Assembly (NCBI GenBank): GCA_934504345.1
Contig: CAKSVR010000052.1
Coordinates: 1-13,917 of the forward strand
Reading direction: 5' to 3'
DNA from: an uncultured Agathobaculum sp.
GTDB taxonomy: Bacteria; Bacillota; Clostridia; Oscillospirales; Butyricicoccaceae
Length of the DNA: 13,917 nucleotides
The translations under genes and the position numbers were made by a program. A model generated the notes under the pieces. It had not been told where the DNA came from. It did not search any database and saw only the letters and a program-made list of their open reading frames with translations. Positions 6,852 through 12,083 of this stretch are shown here, in pieces. Within the stretch, counting starts at the first letter, position 1; each line of letters opens with the position of its first letter.

Positions 6852-7163
6852 ATGGACGGTTCCATTTCCCGTGCCGAGCACGAAGAGTTTCGCCGCCGAC
6901 TCGAAGAAGAAAATCGGCGGCAGGACAAGCGTATTGAGCTGCTGGAGCACACGGTTCAGCAGATTTCCGACCTGACAACCTCGGTCGGCAAACTGGCCAC
7001 CAGCATTGAGAGCATGGTCAAGGAGCAGGAAAAGCAGGGCAAGCGGCTGGAAACGCTCGAGGACCGCGATGGCGCTATGTGGCGCAAGGTTGTCGGCTAT
7101 GCTGTGACTGCGGTGGTCGGTATCATCGTCGGCTATGTGGCGCGGCAGATTGGCCTGAGTTAA
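6852..7163 (+). CDS. XhlA-like holin-associated membrane protein
   Basis: This 103-residue protein has a charged amphipathic coiled coil (about residues 8-72: RAEHEEFRRRLEEENRR, then KRLETLEDRD) and one C-terminal membrane segment (about 80-98, VVGYAVTAVVGIIVGYVARQ). This layout and the position just before the holin match the XhlA/haemolysin family of PBSX and related prophages, which acts with XhlB-type holins in the cytoplasmic membrane during lysis. AAGGAGG at 6839-6845 lies 6 nt before the ATG. The gene is 16 nt from the holin. Sequence divergence in this family is high, so the call relies on architecture and context. Confidence 0.75.
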   Translation: MDGSISRAEHEEFRRRLEEENRRQDKRIELLEHTVQQISDLTTSVGKLATSIESMVKEQEKQGKRLETLEDRDGAMWRKVVGYAVTAVVGIIVGYVARQIGLS

Positions 7164-7179
7164 GAAAGGAAGATTACTT

Positions 7180-7446
7180 ATGAACTGGAAAATTCGTTTG
7201 AAAAACCCTGTTTTCTGGGTACAGATTATCGTGAGCGCATTTGCGGCTGTGCTGGCCTACGCCGGTCTGACTGCTGCTGATCTTACCACCTGGGACAGCG
7301 TATGGCAGTTGCTGCGCGGCGCGGCAAGCAACCCGTATTGCCTGCTGCTGGTGCTGACCAGCGTGTGGAACGCAATCAACGACCCGACTACGGCGGGCGT
7401 AGGGGACAGCGAACGGGCGAAGTCCTACACCGCGCCGGGAAAGTGA
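7180..7446 (+). CDS. Phi-LC3 family phage holin
   Basis: This 88-residue protein begins MNWKIRLKNPVFWVQIIVSA, the characteristic start of phi-LC3 holins, with a first membrane segment (about 10-30) and a second hydrophobic stretch (about 52-66). The C-terminal motif NDPTTAGVGDSERAKSYTAP (about 67-86) closely matches the family's DPTT.G..DS.RA..Y consensus. Holins open the membrane at a set time so the endolysin can reach the cell wall. GAAAGGA lies upstream (7165-7171). The gene sits between XhlA and the amidase, giving a complete lysis cassette. Length is normal for the family. Confidence 0.9.
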   Translation: MNWKIRLKNPVFWVQIIVSAFAAVLAYAGLTAADLTTWDSVWQLLRGAASNPYCLLLVLTSVWNAINDPTTAGVGDSERAKSYTAPGK

Positions 7447-7456
7447 GGCCGGCGTG

Positions 7457-8320
7457 ATGAATATTCCGTTCTTACAGGCGCACACGAGCAATTTTTATGC
7501 AGGCCGCGGTGGCAACAGTATCAAGTACATTGTTGTACATTACACCGCAGGTAACGGCGATACGGCGATGAACAATGCGCAGTATTTCCACAACAACAGC
7601 GGCCTGCGGGCATCAGCGCATTATTTTGTCGATGAGCACAGTGTTGTGCAGTCTGTCCGCGATACAGACGGTGCATGGCACTGCGGCGGTCCTCTGGAAA
7701 GCTCGCATCACCCGCTCCACAATATCTGTATGAACCGCAACAGCCTGGGCGTGGAGATGTGCTCGGACAAGGTAAACGGCAAGTACGTTATTACCGCCCA
7801 GACGGTAGACCGCACGGTTGAGCTGGTGCGCTGGCTGATGGCCAAGTACGGCATCCACGTGGATCATGTTGTGCGGCATTACGACGTAACGGGCAAAGAC
7901 TGTCCCGAGCCGTGGGTGCGTGATGAGAGCCTGTGGCGCAAGTTCAAGGCGCGACTGACCGCGCCGGTTGAACCCGAACCGAAGAAGGAGGACGACGAAG
8001 TGGTAGAAAAGAAAAAGGTCCTGCTCAACGGCAAGACCTACGAGTGCGACGTCATTACAAAGGACGCCACTAACTATATCAAGATGAGATCGCTCCAGCA
8101 GGCAGGCTTTACGGTGGACTTCGATGCTGTACGCAAGCTGCCGAGCATCACTGCGCCGCAGTGCCGCACGTTTGTCCCGGACGGTACGCCGGACGTTCAG
8201 GCTGCCATTGATACCGTGCAGGAAGCTGCCGGTCTGGAGGAGCAGACGATTGAGTACCTGCTGCGGTACCAGTACGGCGAGCAGATGATCAAGAAGTTGG
8301 CGGCAGCTATGCAGAAGTAA
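7457..8320 (+). CDS. Endolysin, N-acetylmuramoyl-L-alanine amidase
   Basis: This 287-residue enzyme cleaves the amide bond between N-acetylmuramic acid and L-alanine in the host cell wall. The Amidase_2 zinc site is visible: HYTAG (His28), GVEMC (Glu100, likely catalytic region), and RHYDVTGKDCP (His141 and Cys149). A proline/glutamate linker (about 170-188) joins a C-terminal part (about 189-287) that starts VLLNGKTYECDVITKDATNY and resembles half of a stalk-type wall-binding domain. GAGG lies 8 nt before ATG 7457; a GTG at 7454 is too close to it. An internal ribosome site with an in-frame GTG at 8000 may also yield the C-terminal part separately. Confidence 0.92.
   Translation: MNIPFLQAHTSNFYAGRGGNSIKYIVVHYTAGNGDTAMNNAQYFHNNSGLRASAHYFVDEHSVVQSVRDTDGAWHCGGPLESSHHPLHNICMNRNSLGVEMCSDKVNGKYVITAQTVDRTVELVRWLMAKYGIHVDHVVRHYDVTGKDCPEPWVRDESLWRKFKARLTAPVEPEPKKEDDEVVEKKKVLLNGKTYECDVITKDATNYIKMRSLQQAGFTVDFDAVRKLPSITAPQCRTFVPDGTPDVQAAIDTVQEAAGLEEQTIEYLLRYQYGEQMIKKLAAAMQK
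7985..8002 (+). promoter_or_regulatory. Internal ribosome site and GTG start within the endolysin
   Basis: A perfect AAGGAGG (7985-7991) is followed after 8 nt by GTG (8000-8002), in frame with the amidase at residue 182. Initiation there would give a 106-residue C-terminal protein lacking the catalytic domain. The position, exactly in the linker before the C-terminal domain, matches secondary translation starts described for other clostridial and enterococcal endolysins. AAG-GAG-GAC also encodes linker residues K-E-D, so chance is possible. Confidence 0.5.
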
Positions 8321-8325
8321 AGCAA

Positions 8326-8375
8326 AGCCCCCTGGGAACTGGTTTTATACCGGCTCTCGGAGGGGCTATTTTTAT
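8326..8375 (+). terminator. Intrinsic terminator of the prophage lysis operon
   Basis: AGCCCC (8326-8331) pairs with GGGGCT (8362-8367). An inner CTGGT/ACCGG hairpin (8339-8353) extends the structure, and ATTTTTATT follows. It begins 6 nt after the endolysin stop. Confidence 0.8.
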
Positions 8376-8490
8376 TCCCTTAATTTTTCCCTTTTTTCGC
8401 GTATTTTTCGAGGCATCGTGGGGCCTTATGAGGACTTTGACCATAAGCCGGAATTATGTAATATCGAAACCATCAGTAACAATATACGCA
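8376..8490. other. Prophage-host junction zone without genes
   Basis: This AT-rich stretch lies between the lysis terminator and the tRNA terminator and contains no credible coding frame. A CTTATG/CATAAG inverted repeat with an 11-nt spacer lies at about 8426-8448. The right attachment site is expected somewhere between here and the tRNA-Tyr 3' end, but its sequence cannot be identified without the left end of the prophage. Confidence 0.4.
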
Positions 8491-8528
8491 GATAAAATAA
8501 AAGAACGCACCGTTTTCGGTACGTTCTT
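8491..8528 (-). terminator. Terminator of the tRNA operon
   Basis: On the minus strand AAGAACG, one mismatch, ACCG, an AAAA loop and the matching arms (8501-8528) form an 11-bp stem, followed by a TTTATTTTATC tract. It lies 5 nt after the CCA end of tRNA-Tyr. Confidence 0.85.
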
Positions 8529-8533
8529 GTTCT

Positions 8534-8618
8534 TGGTGGAAGGTGGTGGATTCGAACCACCGAAGTCATAGACGACAGATTTACAGTCTGTTCCCTTTGG
8601 CCACTCGGGAAACCTTCC
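8534..8618 (-). tRNA. tRNA-Tyr (GTA)
   Basis: The minus strand folds as an 85-nt tRNA with an encoded CCA. The acceptor stem GGAAGGT/ACCTTCC pairs fully, the discriminator is A, the anticodon arm CAGACTGTAAATCTG carries GTA, a long class-II variable arm follows, and the T-arm has GGTTCGAATCC. A long variable arm with a GTA anticodon is diagnostic of bacterial tRNA-Tyr. It lies 20 nt downstream of tRNA-Thr in the same transcript. Its 3' end faces the prophage, making it a candidate integration site. Confidence 0.95.
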
Positions 8619-8638
8619 ATATGCAGTTTCCAGCTTGT

Positions 8639-8714
8639 TGGAGCTGGTGGACGGACTTGAACCCCCGACCTGCTGATTACAAATCAGCTGCTCTACCAAC
8701 TGAGCTACACCAGC
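8639..8714 (-). tRNA. tRNA-Thr (TGT)
   Basis: The minus strand folds as a 76-nt tRNA with an encoded CCA. The acceptor stem GCTGGTG/CACCAGC pairs fully, the D-arm is AGCTCAGTTGGTAGAGC, the anticodon arm GCTGA-TTTGTAA-TCAGC carries TGT (reads ACA), and the T-arm contains GGTTCAAGTCC. It is the first gene of a two-tRNA transcript from the promoter at 8750-8778. Confidence 0.95.
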
Positions 8715-8749
8715 GTTTCATCAAGCCGTCTTGTCTTGGCGACTTGTAT

Positions 8750-8778
8750 ATAATACCACGGCAAACACGGATTGTCAA
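8750..8778 (-). promoter_or_regulatory. Sigma-A-type promoter of the tRNA operon
   Basis: On the minus strand a perfect TTGACA (8773-8778) is separated by 17 nt from TATTAT (8750-8755). Transcription would begin about 30 nt before tRNA-Thr. This is the strongest promoter match in the window. Confidence 0.88.
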
Positions 8779-8811
8779 CAGCTTTTTACAAAAATATCGA
8801 AAATCTTTCGG

Positions 8812-8853
8812 AAAAACACAGCGGGCAGATTCGACGAGGAAAATCCGCCCGCT
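8812..8853 (-). terminator. Terminator of azlC-azlD
   Basis: On the minus strand AGCGGGCGGATT (8842-8853) pairs with AATCTGCCCGCT (8820-8831), 12 positions with one G-U, followed by GTGTTTTTCC. It starts 9 nt after the azlD stop. Confidence 0.85.
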
Positions 8854-8862
8854 AATTCCTAA

Positions 8863-9192
8863 TTAAATGAACACATTTTGTATGAGCACCATATAAAGCA
8901 CCGTGCCCACGCCGATGGACAGCAGATTATTGTGCTTCCAAAGGTGCAGCAGCGCCGTGATGGCGATGCAGAGCAGCTCCGGGATACCGTGCGTGCCCGT
9001 CACCCAGCCGACGTTTTTCAGGCAGTACACGACCAGCAGCGCGATAACGGCGGGCGGCAGTGTCGAGCCGAGGTAACGGATGATGGGCGGGATGGGCTTG
9101 GAGCCGTTGAACAGCAAAAACGGCGCAACGCGCGTTGCGAACGTGCAGACGGCCGCCACGGTGATCATGGCGATGGCATATGTCGTTGTCAT
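8863..9192 (-). CDS. azlD: AzlD family branched-chain amino acid transport protein
   Basis: This 109-residue, very hydrophobic protein has about four membrane segments. It begins MTTTYAIAMITVAAVCTFAT, followed by RVAPFLLF and then the IPPIIRYLGSTLPPAVIALLVVY segment typical of AzlD (about 34-56). AzlD is the small partner of AzlC; the pair forms an exporter in the cytoplasmic membrane, linked in Bacillus to resistance to the leucine analogue azaleucine. The start is 1 nt past the azlC stop, and its AAGGAGG lies inside the azlC end, so the two are co-translated. Length is normal. Confidence 0.9.
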   Translation of the reverse strand: MTTTYAIAMITVAAVCTFATRVAPFLLFNGSKPIPPIIRYLGSTLPPAVIALLVVYCLKNVGWVTGTHGIPELLCIAITALLHLWKHNNLLSIGVGTVLYMVLIQNVFI

Positions 9193-9193
9193 C

Positions 9194-9880
9194 TCAGGCG
9201 ACCTCCTTTGCCAGACGGCCGCGCATGGCGACCAGCATCACGCAGATGGCGAGCATGGCGGGCAGGATGAAATTGCCCGGCCCGAGGAGGGCGAGCGACA
9301 CAGCCGCAGCCGCCAGTCCCATCAGGGCGGGGATATGGCACTTGCTGCTCTGCCACTGCTCGACAAAAATGACGGTGAACAGCGAGGTCATCGCAAAATC
9401 AATGCCGGTGGTGTCGAACGGCAGCACGCCGCCGATGATCGCGCCCAGCACCGAGCCGAGGATCCAGTAGCTCTGGTCGAGGATGGCGATCCAGAAGCGC
9501 ATATCGCCCGCATCGATGCCCTCCGGCGTTTTGACCGAGCACAGCAGGGAATAGGTTTCGTCGGTGAGCGAAAAGATCATGTACCACTTGCGGTGTCCCA
9601 TCGCGTGGAACGTTTCCAGAAAGGACAGGCCGTAGAAGATATGACGGCAGTTGAGCAGCAGTGTCATCACCGCCACGGTGACGAGCGAGGCTTTGGCCGC
9701 CAGCAGCGACACGAGCAGATACTGACCCGAGCCTGCATAGATCGACAGGCTGCAAAAGAACGCCCAGAGCGAACCATATCCAATATCGCGCAGCATCACG
9801 CCGAACGCGAAGCCGATGAACAGATAGCCGCACAGCACGGGGATGGTGGCTGCAAAGGCCGGGCGAAACGCCTTTTTCAT
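9194..9880 (-). CDS. azlC: AzlC family branched-chain amino acid permease
   Basis: This 228-residue polytopic membrane protein carries the AzlC hallmarks. The N-terminal region has PVLCGYLFIGFAFGVMLRDI, then SIYAGSGQYLLVSLLA (about 47-62) and LLLNCRHIFYGLSFL (about 74-88), with DETYSLLC near 107-114. It forms the large subunit of the AzlCD exporter for branched-chain amino acids. The ATG follows TAGGTGATCTCCC. The gene lies downstream of rpmB on the same strand, separated by rpmB's terminator; I see no strong promoter in the 40-nt gap, so it may depend on read-through or on a weak TATAGT near 9897-9902. Length is usual for the family. Confidence 0.92.
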   Translation of the reverse strand: MKKAFRPAFAATIPVLCGYLFIGFAFGVMLRDIGYGSLWAFFCSLSIYAGSGQYLLVSLLAAKASLVTVAVMTLLLNCRHIFYGLSFLETFHAMGHRKWYMIFSLTDETYSLLCSVKTPEGIDAGDMRFWIAILDQSYWILGSVLGAIIGGVLPFDTTGIDFAMTSLFTVIFVEQWQSSKCHIPALMGLAAAAVSLALLGPGNFILPAMLAICVMLVAMRGRLAKEVA

Positions 9881-9920
9881 GGGAGATCACCTACATACTA
9901 TAAGCTATAAGGGTAAAAGA

Positions 9921-9946
9921 AAAGCGCCCTGCAAGCAGAGCGCTTT
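9921..9946 (-). terminator. Terminator of rpmB
   Basis: On the minus strand AAAGCGC, one mismatch, CTGC, a TT loop, GCAG and GCGCTTT form a stem of 11 pairs followed by TTCTTTTA. It lies 34 nt after the rpmB stop and before azlC. Confidence 0.8.
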
Positions 9947-9980
9947 GGCATTTCCAACGTAAACGCACTGATAATCAAAA

Positions 9981-10169
9981 TCAGATAGCGCGGGTAACCT
10001 TGCCGGAACGGAGGCACCGAGTACATACGTTGATATGGCGGGGAGTACCGTCAACCATAGCCTTTACACGACGAACGTTCGGCTTCCAAGTTCGGTTGGA
10101 ACGACGGTGAGAGTGGGAAACCTGAATACCAAAGGTCACACCCTTATTGCAAATATCGCACTTTGCCAT
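9981..10169 (-). CDS. rpmB: Large ribosomal subunit protein L28 (bL28)
   Basis: This 62-residue ribosomal protein of the 50S subunit begins MAKCDICNKGVTFGIQVSHS and continues with the conserved HRRSNRTWKPNVRRVK (about 20-35) and VCTRCLRSGKVTRA (about 48-61). Two CxxC pairs (CDIC and CTRC) indicate the zinc-binding form of L28. AAGGAGG (10179-10185 on the minus strand) lies 9 nt before ATG 10169. A longer frame starting at 10196 would add nine non-conserved, Arg-rich residues and place the ribosome site inside the gene, so the shorter start is preferred. It is transcribed divergently from hprK. Confidence 0.96.
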   Translation of the reverse strand: MAKCDICNKGVTFGIQVSHSHRRSNRTWKPNVRRVKAMVDGTPRHINVCTRCLRSGKVTRAI

Positions 10170-10211
10170 TTTCCTGCACCTCCTTCTTTCGGTCATTGCA
10201 TAGCAGATATT

Positions 10212-10240
10212 ATATTACCACAGCTATGGGTTGAATGCAA
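10212..10240 (-). promoter_or_regulatory. Promoter of rpmB
   Basis: On the minus strand TTGCAT (10235-10240) is spaced 17 nt from TAATAT (10212-10217). A TGG just upstream of the -10 resembles an extended -10 element. Confidence 0.7.
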
Positions 10241-10298
10241 GTATTTTTTTCGGAAAAAGAGAAAATTTCAAGTTTTCCTGCCGCGTTTACGGAAAATG

Positions 10299-10327
10299 TT
10301 GAAAATAACCGGAAAACAGGGTATAAT
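10299..10327 (+). promoter_or_regulatory. Promoter of hprK
   Basis: TTGAAA (10299-10304) is separated by 17 nt from a perfect TATAAT (10322-10327). Transcription would begin about 40 nt before the hprK ATG. Confidence 0.85.
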
Positions 10328-10372
10328 AATTGTACTATATTACCTGCCATTGCGGAAGGGAGCACACTACTT

Positions 10373-11305
10373 ATGCAGTTAAAAGAATTTGGCGTCAGCT
10401 TAGGCGACCTGATCCATGAGTTTAACTTCGAGGTCGTTTACGGTCCCGAAGGATTTGAAAAGACCGAGATCACCAAGGACGACGTAAACCGTCCCGGTTT
10501 GCAGCTGGCAGGATTTTTTGATTATTTTGATCCGAACCGTATCCAGATCATGGGCAAGGTCGAGTCCAGCTATATGGAGGGACTGTCCAGCGAGGAGCGC
10601 CGCAGCCGATTTGACCGGCTGTTCGAAACCGGCATCCCGGTGCTGCTGCTCTCGCGCAACATCGACGTATTTCCGGAGTGCATGGCCGCCGCACAGGAGC
10701 ACGGCGTGCCCATCATTCGCACCAACGAGTTCACCTCTACCATTATGAGCGCCATCATCGCATCGCTCAAGGTCAACCTCGCGCCGCGCGTTACGCTGCA
10801 TGGCGTGCTTATCGAGATCTACGGCGAGGGCGTGCTGCTGCTCGGCGATTCCGGCGTCGGCAAGTCGGAGACCGCCATCGAGCTGGTAAAGCGCGGCCAT
10901 CGCCTCATCGCGGACGATGCCGTTGAGATCAAGCGCGTATCGGATAAGACGCTCGTCGGCACTGCGCCCGAGGTCATCCGCCACTTTATCGAGCTGCGCG
11001 GCATCGGCATCGTTGACGTTCGCCGTATCTTCGGTGTCGGCGCCATCAAGATGACCGAAAAGGTCGAGCTCGTTATCAACCTCGAGCCGTGGGAGGACGG
11101 CAAGCAGTACGACCGCCTCGGCATGGACAGTCAGACGACCTCCATCCTCGACATCGCTGTGCCGAGCCTGACCATTCCGGTAAAGCCGGGCCGCAACCTC
11201 GCCGTTATCATCGAGGTCGCTGCGATGAACGACCGCCAGAAGAAGATGGGCTTCAATGCTGCCAAGGAGCTGCAGGAGCGTATGCTCAAGCAGTACGGCA
11301 ACTGA
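10373..11305 (+). CDS. hprK: HPr kinase/phosphorylase
   Basis: This 310-residue bifunctional enzyme phosphorylates and dephosphorylates Ser46 of HPr, the switch for carbon catabolite repression in Firmicutes. The N-terminal domain (about 1-130) precedes the kinase domain with His143 (HGVLIEIYG), the Walker A GDSGVGKS at 158-165, the acidic LIADDAVEI (178-186) and the HprK signature IELRGIGIVDVRRIFG at 206-221. The C-terminal PVKPGRNLAVIIEVAAMNDR (269-288) is also conserved. The ATG at 10373 follows GGAAGGGAG; the longer upstream frame overlaps the promoter and is discarded. Length equals the Bacillus enzyme. It is not flanked here by lgt or ptsH. Confidence 0.97.
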   Translation: MQLKEFGVSLGDLIHEFNFEVVYGPEGFEKTEITKDDVNRPGLQLAGFFDYFDPNRIQIMGKVESSYMEGLSSEERRSRFDRLFETGIPVLLLSRNIDVFPECMAAAQEHGVPIIRTNEFTSTIMSAIIASLKVNLAPRVTLHGVLIEIYGEGVLLLGDSGVGKSETAIELVKRGHRLIADDAVEIKRVSDKTLVGTAPEVIRHFIELRGIGIVDVRRIFGVGAIKMTEKVELVINLEPWEDGKQYDRLGMDSQTTSILDIAVPSLTIPVKPGRNLAVIIEVAAMNDRQKKMGFNAAKELQERMLKQYGN

Positions 11306-11352
11306 TGCAATAAAAGGAAAACACCACAATAGAATAAAAGGCAGGGATCTTT

Positions 11353-11913
11353 ATGAAAAAAGCAGTTGTATTCGCTTGTATGGCTTCTGTTTTTCTCTCA
11401 GGCTGCGGAGCCGGCGGGACGGCGTCGCAGACGGCGGATTCGTCCGCGCAGGCGGTCGCATCCGAGCTGAACAAAGCCGAGTGGGCGGCTGTCAGCACCG
11501 ATGCGGAAGCGTTCCATCTGAACGGCGGCACGGACAGCGCGGACTTCGCGTATGTCATGGAGCATATGGACACGGTTTCGCTGGACAGGCTCATCGCCTT
11601 TGCGCTCGTGGCCGACGGCGGGCCGAGTGAGGGCGCGTGCGAGGAGCTGCGGAGCCGTTTTCTGGAGTCGCCGCATACCGTGCTGGCCTATCTGATGCTC
11701 ATGGGGGAGCAGACGGCGGCTGACGGACAGACACCAGCCGCAGAACTCGTGTGCGAGCAGATCGCTTCTGCGGATGCCGCATGGCATGACGGGTCGGAGG
11801 AGTTTGCAAAGGTGATGGAAACCTGCAAAGCAGAGTATCCCGACGGACCGGCGGCGGAGTTGCTGAGCAAAATGGAGGCGGCGCACGAAGCCTCTCTGGA
11901 ACGAAACAAATAA
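11353..11913 (+). CDS. Small lipoprotein of unknown function
   Basis: This 186-residue protein has a lipoprotein signal: MKKAVVFACMASVF, then lipobox LSGC with Cys18 as the lipidated residue. It should be anchored on the outer face of the membrane. The mature part is acidic and helical, with Ala/Glu/Asp-rich segments and two possible helical-repeat blocks (about 63-95 and 115-150). I recognise no domain. AGGCAGGGA (11339-11347) is a modest ribosome site. It begins 47 nt after hprK with no terminator between, so the two may be co-transcribed. A strong terminator follows. Confidence 0.75.
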   Translation: MKKAVVFACMASVFLSGCGAGGTASQTADSSAQAVASELNKAEWAAVSTDAEAFHLNGGTDSADFAYVMEHMDTVSLDRLIAFALVADGGPSEGACEELRSRFLESPHTVLAYLMLMGEQTAADGQTPAAELVCEQIASADAAWHDGSEEFAKVMETCKAEYPDGPAAELLSKMEAAHEASLERNK

Positions 11914-11916
11914 TGT

Positions 11917-11955
11917 AAGCAGGCAGGAGCGGTTATCGCTTTTGCCTGCTTTTTT
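11917..11955 (+). terminator. Terminator after the lipoprotein gene
   Basis: AAGCAGGCA (11917-11925) pairs with TGCCTGCTT (11943-11951), 9 bp, and the T-run reaches 11955. It probably ends the hprK transcript as well. Confidence 0.88.
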
Positions 11956-12083
11956 CATGCCGCGGGCCTGTACGATTGACCAAAATCCGAAGCGTTTTTT
12001 CATGCAGCTCCACAAAGCAAAAAGGGAACACATCCGGCCTTGCTGCCGTCTAACCAGGTACCAGACAAAAGGAGGTAGTGATT
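11956..12083 (+). other. Leader region of the stalk-domain gene
   Basis: This 128-nt stretch holds the ribosome site AAAGGAGG (12067-12074) and a GTCT/AGAC inverted repeat around GGTACC (about 12046-12064). TTGACC at 11979-11984 could be a -35, but no convincing -10 lies at the right distance. I compared it by eye with common riboswitch cores and found no match. Confidence 0.35.

Noticed and set aside
8426..8699. Minus-strand open frames reading MEGFPSGQREQTVNL and MVEQLICNQQVGGSSP
   Set aside because: These are translations through the tRNA-Tyr and tRNA-Thr genes, a familiar source of false proteins.
9080..9910. 276-codon plus-strand frame
   Set aside because: It is antisense to azlC-azlD, which are clear membrane proteins; the frame gives a His/Gln/Arg-rich product with no motif.
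10400..11329. 309-codon minus-strand frame
   Set aside because: It is the shadow of hprK, whose catalytic motifs fix the true strand and frame.
11956..12083. Riboswitch in the leader of the stalk-domain gene
   Set aside because: Short pieces such as CAAAGC and GGTACC loosely recall c-di-GMP-I or T-box elements, but the conserved cores and their order are absent.
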